A stretch of DNA of 16,919 nucleotides from an uncultured Eubacteriales bacterium. GTDB lineage: Bacteria; Bacillota; Clostridia; UMGS1883; UMGS1540. The notes below the pieces were generated by a model that was not told the origin of the DNA, did not search any database, and was given only the letters and a program-made list of their open reading frames with translations. Location: assembly GCA_900552775.1 (NCBI GenBank), contig USAP01000017.1, positions 1 through 16,919 of the forward strand, in the 5' to 3' direction. Below are positions 15,395-16,919 of the stretch, one piece after another (within the stretch, counting starts at the first letter, position 1; every line of letters begins with the position of its first letter). The translations under genes were made by a program, and so were the position numbers.

Positions 15395-16474
15395 ATGGCA
15401 CTGAATCTTAAGGAAGTCTTTGCCCCGGCTGCGATTGCCGCCTATTGGACGAATGACCCCACCAATGCGATGCCCTTTGCATCTGACGCACTGTTCCCCG
15501 CAAAGAAGAAGGCCGGTCTCGACCTGAAGTGGCTGCGCGGTCACAAGGGCGTTGGCGTGTCCTTGATGCCCAGCGCATTTGACGCAAAGGCTACGTTCCG
15601 CACCCGTGAGGGCTTTAAGTTTGATGAGACCGAGATGCCGTTCTTCCGTGAGGGCTACCATCTGGGCGAGAAAGACCGTCAGGAAATCCTGCGTGTTCTG
15701 GACAGCAACGACCCCTACGCTCGTGACGTAATGAACCGCCTGTACGACGACACCGCACAGCTTATCACCGGTGCGCGCATCGTTCCTGAGCGCATGATCT
15801 GGCAGCTACTGGCTCCTGCAAATGGCACTCCCGGCATCACCATCAAGGCAAACGGCGTGAACTACACCTACAACTACGACCCGGACGGCGGCTGGAAGTC
15901 CACCAACTTTAAGGATATTAGTGGTGTCGCAAAGTCTAAGTGGTCTGCTGCCACCGCCACTCCCATTGCCGACCTGAACGCCGCAAAGGACGCTGTTCTG
16001 GCAAGCGTTGGCGAGGTCGTGACTGAAGTGTACATGAACACCGCAACCTTCCGTAACATGATTGCTGCGGACGAGGTGAAAAACCGGTTTATGACCGTCA
16101 CCGCAAAGGCAAATGCCGTTCTGCTGGATGCCGAAGCACGGCAGATTATCGAATCTGCAACCGGTCTGACCATTCATCTGTACGACAAGATGTTTAAGGC
16201 AGACCAGTACAGCGCAAGCGAGAAGTATCTGCCTGATGGCATGGTGGTGGTTGCTCCTTCCGGCGCTCTGGGTAGCACTTGGTACGGCACTACCCCTGAA
16301 GAAGCCGACCTGATGTCTGGTCAGTCTGGCGCATCCGTGTCTATCGTGAACACTGGCGTTGCTATCACCACTGAGCTGACCGTTCACCCGGTCAACGCCA
16401 ACGTCTATGCTTCTGAAATCGTCCTGCCGTCCTTTGAGCGCATGGACGCTGTGTACTGCATCAAGGCTTACTAA
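15395..16474 (+). CDS. Phage major capsid protein (E family, HK97-like fold)
   Basis: A 359-residue protein that should assemble the icosahedral head shell. It resembles the lambda gpE-type major capsid family (Phage_cap_E). Supporting features are the N-terminal FFxx-like opening, the extended-loop region FRTREGFKFDETEMPFFREGY (about 68-88), and the C-terminal part VVAPSGALGSTWYGTTPEE (about 286-304). The latter matches the conserved WYGTTPEE segment of this family. GGAGG lies 9 bases before the ATG. Leucine is encoded mostly by CTG, unlike the chromosomal genes to the left. A short gap leads to the connector gene. Confidence 0.88.
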   Translation: MALNLKEVFAPAAIAAYWTNDPTNAMPFASDALFPAKKKAGLDLKWLRGHKGVGVSLMPSAFDAKATFRTREGFKFDETEMPFFREGYHLGEKDRQEILRVLDSNDPYARDVMNRLYDDTAQLITGARIVPERMIWQLLAPANGTPGITIKANGVNYTYNYDPDGGWKSTNFKDISGVAKSKWSAATATPIADLNAAKDAVLASVGEVVTEVYMNTATFRNMIAADEVKNRFMTVTAKANAVLLDAEARQIIESATGLTIHLYDKMFKADQYSASEKYLPDGMVVVAPSGALGSTWYGTTPEEADLMSGQSGASVSIVNTGVAITTELTVHPVNANVYASEIVLPSFERMDAVYCIKAY

Positions 16475-16494
16475 GGCGAAAGGAGGAAAGCGGC

Positions 16495-16839
16495 ATGGGA
16501 GACCAGTATTCCGAAGCGGCAGTCAAGCTGGGGCAGTACATCGCCCCGGCACTTGACCGTGAAATCACGGACGAGGACTACCCACTCTTCGACCTGCTGC
16601 TTGATTTCGCCAAAGACAAGATATTTGCACAGGGCTACCCTTTTGGCAACAGACCGGACGAGTTGCCCTTGCAGTATCAGTCGTTGCAGATACGCATTGC
16701 AGCGGAACTGTACAATCACATCGGCGCAAACGGACAGACGAGCTACACCAACAACGGCATTACTCGTGTGTGGGAAAGTTCCGATGTGGCGCAGTCCCTG
16801 TTGAATGAAGTGGTTCCGAGAGTAGGTGTTATCGGCTGA
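16495..16839 (+). CDS. Phage head-tail connector protein
   Basis: A 114-residue, mainly helical protein directly after the major capsid gene. Size, position and the pattern of acidic N-terminal helices followed by a YxxLQIRIAAELYNHIG helix (about 61-77) fit the small connector/adaptor proteins (gp6/gp15-like) that form a ring at the capsid portal vertex. The GITRVWESSDV segment followed by a short C-terminal helix is also common in this group. AGGAGG lies 8 bases before the ATG. The stop overlaps the next ATG as TGATG. Confidence 0.7.
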   Translation: MGDQYSEAAVKLGQYIAPALDREITDEDYPLFDLLLDFAKDKIFAQGYPFGNRPDELPLQYQSLQIRIAAELYNHIGANGQTSYTNNGITRVWESSDVAQSLLNEVVPRVGVIG

Positions 16840-16919
16840 TGTTCAATGGAAGCCCGCTGGATAAGCGCCCACTGTGGTATTCAAACCCGGTCGGCGATAA
16901 AACGCCTGTTGTGGACGAG
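16839..16919 (+). CDS. Start of a further phage head gene, cut by the window end
   Basis: An open frame from the ATG at 16839 runs 27 codons to the window edge, beginning MFNGSPLDKRPLWYSNPVGD. Its start overlaps the connector stop by one base, indicating coupled translation. By position it should be a head-completion or minor head protein; 27 residues are too few to assign a family. Confidence 0.55.
   Translation, partial: MFNGSPLDKRPLWYSNPVGDKTPVVDE

Noticed and set aside
14478..16919. A complete prophage integrated in the exporter gene
   Set aside because: No integrase, repressor, terminase, portal or attachment repeat is visible, and the left edge lies inside a structural gene.
1..16919. 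CRISPR array, tRNA, rRNA, insertion sequence or toxin-antitoxin pair
   Set aside because: Scanning by eye showed no regularly spaced repeats, no cloverleaf-like gene, no transposase motif and no small gene pair of that kind.

Overview
The window reads as two unrelated pieces of DNA joined at about position 14,478. Bases 1 to about 14,478 look like the chromosome of an anaerobic, low-to-mid GC Gram-positive bacterium of the Clostridia. The signs are a SpoIVFB-type sporulation protease, strong AGGAGG-like ribosome binding sites, consensus housekeeping promoters (TTGACA-N17-TATAAT type), frequent GTG/TTG starts, a comEC-holA pair and a PrdX-type tRNA deacylase. The genus cannot be named from this sequence. 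Bases from about 14,478 to the end are a tailed-phage head module with higher GC and mostly CTG leucine codons.

Layout. (1) 1-919: a very AT-rich stretch, then a site-2 protease of the SpoIVFB family. (2) 2285-854, minus strand: coaX (type III pantothenate kinase) followed by an ECF transporter S component, probably for pantothenate; this is a coenzyme A supply unit. (3) 2286-2512: a divergent promoter region with two good promoters, a near-perfect inverted repeat covering both -35 regions, and a 14-bp perfect palindrome just after the rightward -10. (4) 2513-6913: an XRE-cupin regulator and potB, potC, potD, potA, a complete spermidine/putrescine ABC importer with the ATPase gene last. (5) 6952-7354: rpsU (ribosomal protein S21) with its own promoter, a hairpin-bearing leader and a terminator. 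(6) 7408-14538: a tight operon of comEC (DNA uptake channel), holA (DNA polymerase III delta), a prdX-like Ala-tRNA(Pro) deacylase and two half-transporters of a heterodimeric ABC exporter. The second half-transporter is cut short at residue 535. (7) about 14478-16919: phage scaffold-like protein (5' end missing), a small head decoration/fibre-like protein, the major capsid protein, a head-tail connector and the start of one more head gene.

The polyamine regulator and importer probably form one autoregulated unit. The two ABC half-transporters carry complementary degenerate motifs and should work as a pair. The phage genes are a normal head-morphogenesis run, but no integrase, attachment site or terminase is visible. 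Both genes at the join are broken at the same point, so a chimeric assembly or an illegitimate recombination is more likely than an ordinary prophage edge. I found no convincing undescribed system. The observations most worth checking are the junction, the regulatory architecture between coaX and the polyamine operon, and the rpsU leader.
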